Shown: positions 5,380 through 6,388 of the stretch, piece by piece
Numbering within the stretch: position 1 is the stretch's first letter
How the letters are laid out: each line of letters opens with the position of its first letter
NCBI GenBank assembly: GCA_028679775.1
Contig: JAJRAX010000231.1
Location: 1 to 6,388 of the forward strand
DNA: 6,388 nucleotides
Reading direction: 5' to 3'
DNA from: Methanothrix sp.
GTDB lineage: Archaea; Halobacteriota; Methanosarcinia; Methanotrichales; Methanotrichaceae
Notes under the pieces: generated by a model
Seen by the model: only the letters and a program-made list of their open reading frames with translations
Database searches by the model: none
Told to the model about the DNA's origin: nothing
Translations under genes and position numbers: made by a program

Positions 5380-6388
5380 ATGACTGAGATCCGAGATCCT
5401 GTGCACGGCTATGTGAGACTAGAGGGCCTGGCCCTCGATCTTGCAGACACACCCCAGATGCAGCGACTGCGATGGATCAAGCAACTAGGCCTCGCCAACC
5501 TGGTTTATCCCGGAGCCAATCACACTCGCTTCGAGCACAGCCTTGGAGCCTACCATCTGGCGGATCTGCTAGCAAGTCATCTTGGTCTGCAAGATGAGGA
5601 TAAAATGCTGGTATGCGCGGCTGCTCTGCTGCACGATGTGGGCCACGGGCCGCTCTCCCATGCGACAGAGGTAGCTCTCGCCCCATACCTTCGAAAAGAG
5701 CATGAGAGCATAATTGATCTCCTGAAGAAAGGCGAGCTTCGGGCAGTCCTGGATAATTACGGCCTGAAAGGTTCAGACATTCAGGCCGCCATAAATGGAT
5801 CCGGTCTGGGGCAGATAGTGAGCGGCGAGATAGATGTTGACAGGATGGACTATCTGAGTCGAGATGCTCACTACACCGGCGTGGCCTACGGAGTGATAGA
5901 TCGACTGCGCATTCTGCAAAAGATGACCCTAAACGACGATCAACTGGTGGTAGAAGCAGGAGGTGTGCAGGCAGCGACATCTCTCTTAATCTCCAGGCTG
6001 CTCATGCATCCGTCAGTCTATTATCATCATGTATGCCGGATATCTGAGTGCATGATCTCTGCGGGAATACGGCGCATGATTGAGGATGGTGCCAGTGCAT
6101 CAGCCGTAAAAGGCATGGATGATATCCAGCTCTTCAATTCCCTGGCGGGTTCGGGCGGCTATGCGGAAGAGATGGCTTCACGCATCAGATCTCGGAGAAT
6201 TTTTAAGCGAGCAGTCTATATCGGCCTGGAGAATCTGGATCCATCGCTTCTCAGAGTCAGCGAAAAAATAATATCTTCGGAGATCGCGGCTGAGGCAGAA
6301 GTGGACGCGGATTATATTCTGGTGGACAATCCGCCCCTGCCTGACACGGCTGAAGGGAGTTTCCCTGTGTTGGTCGATGGTGAGGTTA
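5380..6388 (+). CDS. HD-domain deoxynucleotide triphosphohydrolase-like protein (SAMHD1/COG1078 type), 3' truncated
   Basis: The frame is open from ATG 5380 to the window edge: 336 residues, with the C-terminus missing (family members are usually about 400 or more). It opens with I-R-D-P-V-H-G-Y, then T-P-Q-M-Q-R-L-R-W-I-K-Q-L-G (24-37), both hallmarks of the family. The metal-binding set is complete: H53 in R-F-E-H-S-L-G (50-56), H85-D86 in L-L-H-D-V-G-H-G-P-L-S-H (83-94), and D154 in I-D-V-D-R-M-D-Y-L-S-R-D (151-162). These match SAMHD1 H167, H206/D207 and D311; Y158 and D162 match its substrate contacts Y315 and D319, and H108 in E-H-E-S matches H233. By family knowledge such enzymes cleave dNTPs to deoxynucleoside and triphosphate, in the cytoplasm. 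A role in dNTP pool control or phage defence is inference. It is divergent from the Trk operon and reads as an independent gene. Specific substrate and any allosteric control cannot be told from this part. Confidence 0.9.
   Translation, partial: MTEIRDPVHGYVRLEGLALDLADTPQMQRLRWIKQLGLANLVYPGANHTRFEHSLGAYHLADLLASHLGLQDEDKMLVCAAALLHDVGHGPLSHATEVALAPYLRKEHESIIDLLKKGELRAVLDNYGLKGSDIQAAINGSGLGQIVSGEIDVDRMDYLSRDAHYTGVAYGVIDRLRILQKMTLNDDQLVVEAGGVQAATSLLISRLLMHPSVYYHHVCRISECMISAGIRRMIEDGASASAVKGMDDIQLFNSLAGSGGYAEEMASRIRSRRIFKRAVYIGLENLDPSLLRVSEKIISSEIAAEAEVDADYILVDNPPLPDTAEGSFPVLVDGEV

Noticed and set aside
5477..5980. 167-codon frame on the minus strand
   Set aside because: Shadow of the HD-domain gene, whose plus-strand frame carries all catalytic motifs; the shadow is rich in R, S, H and P, as expected of antisense.

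Overview
The window looks archaeal, most likely from a methanogen of the Methanosarcinales/Methanothrix kind. The signs are archaeal box A (TATA) elements upstream of genes instead of bacterial -35/-10 pairs, one gene placed as if it had a leaderless transcript, GGAGG-type ribosome sites inside the other operon, and a methanogen-like Trk potassium uptake set. The genus is an inference from protein character; no sequence here proves it.

Layout: positions 1-288 (+) hold the C-terminal end of a DHA2-type drug/proton antiporter of the major facilitator superfamily, cut by the window edge. Positions 289-523 are a convergent intergenic spacer with three inverted repeats in a row; the strongest is a 15-bp bulged hairpin just past the end of the Trk operon. 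Positions 524-5027 (-) form a compact operon read right to left: trkH copy 2, trkA, trkH copy 1. The first junction has one untranslated base and the second has 51. Positions 5028-5379 are a divergent promoter region. From 5380 to the right edge (+) lies an HD-domain nucleotide triphosphohydrolase of the SAMHD1/COG1078 type, without its C-terminus. It gives no complete ORF here because its stop codon lies outside the window.

The three Trk genes encode one potassium uptake module: TrkH is the membrane channel subunit and TrkA is the cytoplasmic NAD(H)-binding regulator with two RCK halves. One trkA sits between two diverged trkH paralogues of nearly equal length (522 and 520 residues). One paralogue has textbook pore loops, while the other has altered residues next to the pore glycines. 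Both carry an insertion of about 40 residues on the predicted outer side directly after the first pore loop, with a shared N-glycosylation sequon. These two points are the most interesting features of the window. I see no CRISPR array, insertion sequence, tRNA or rRNA, and no clear sign of an entirely new system.
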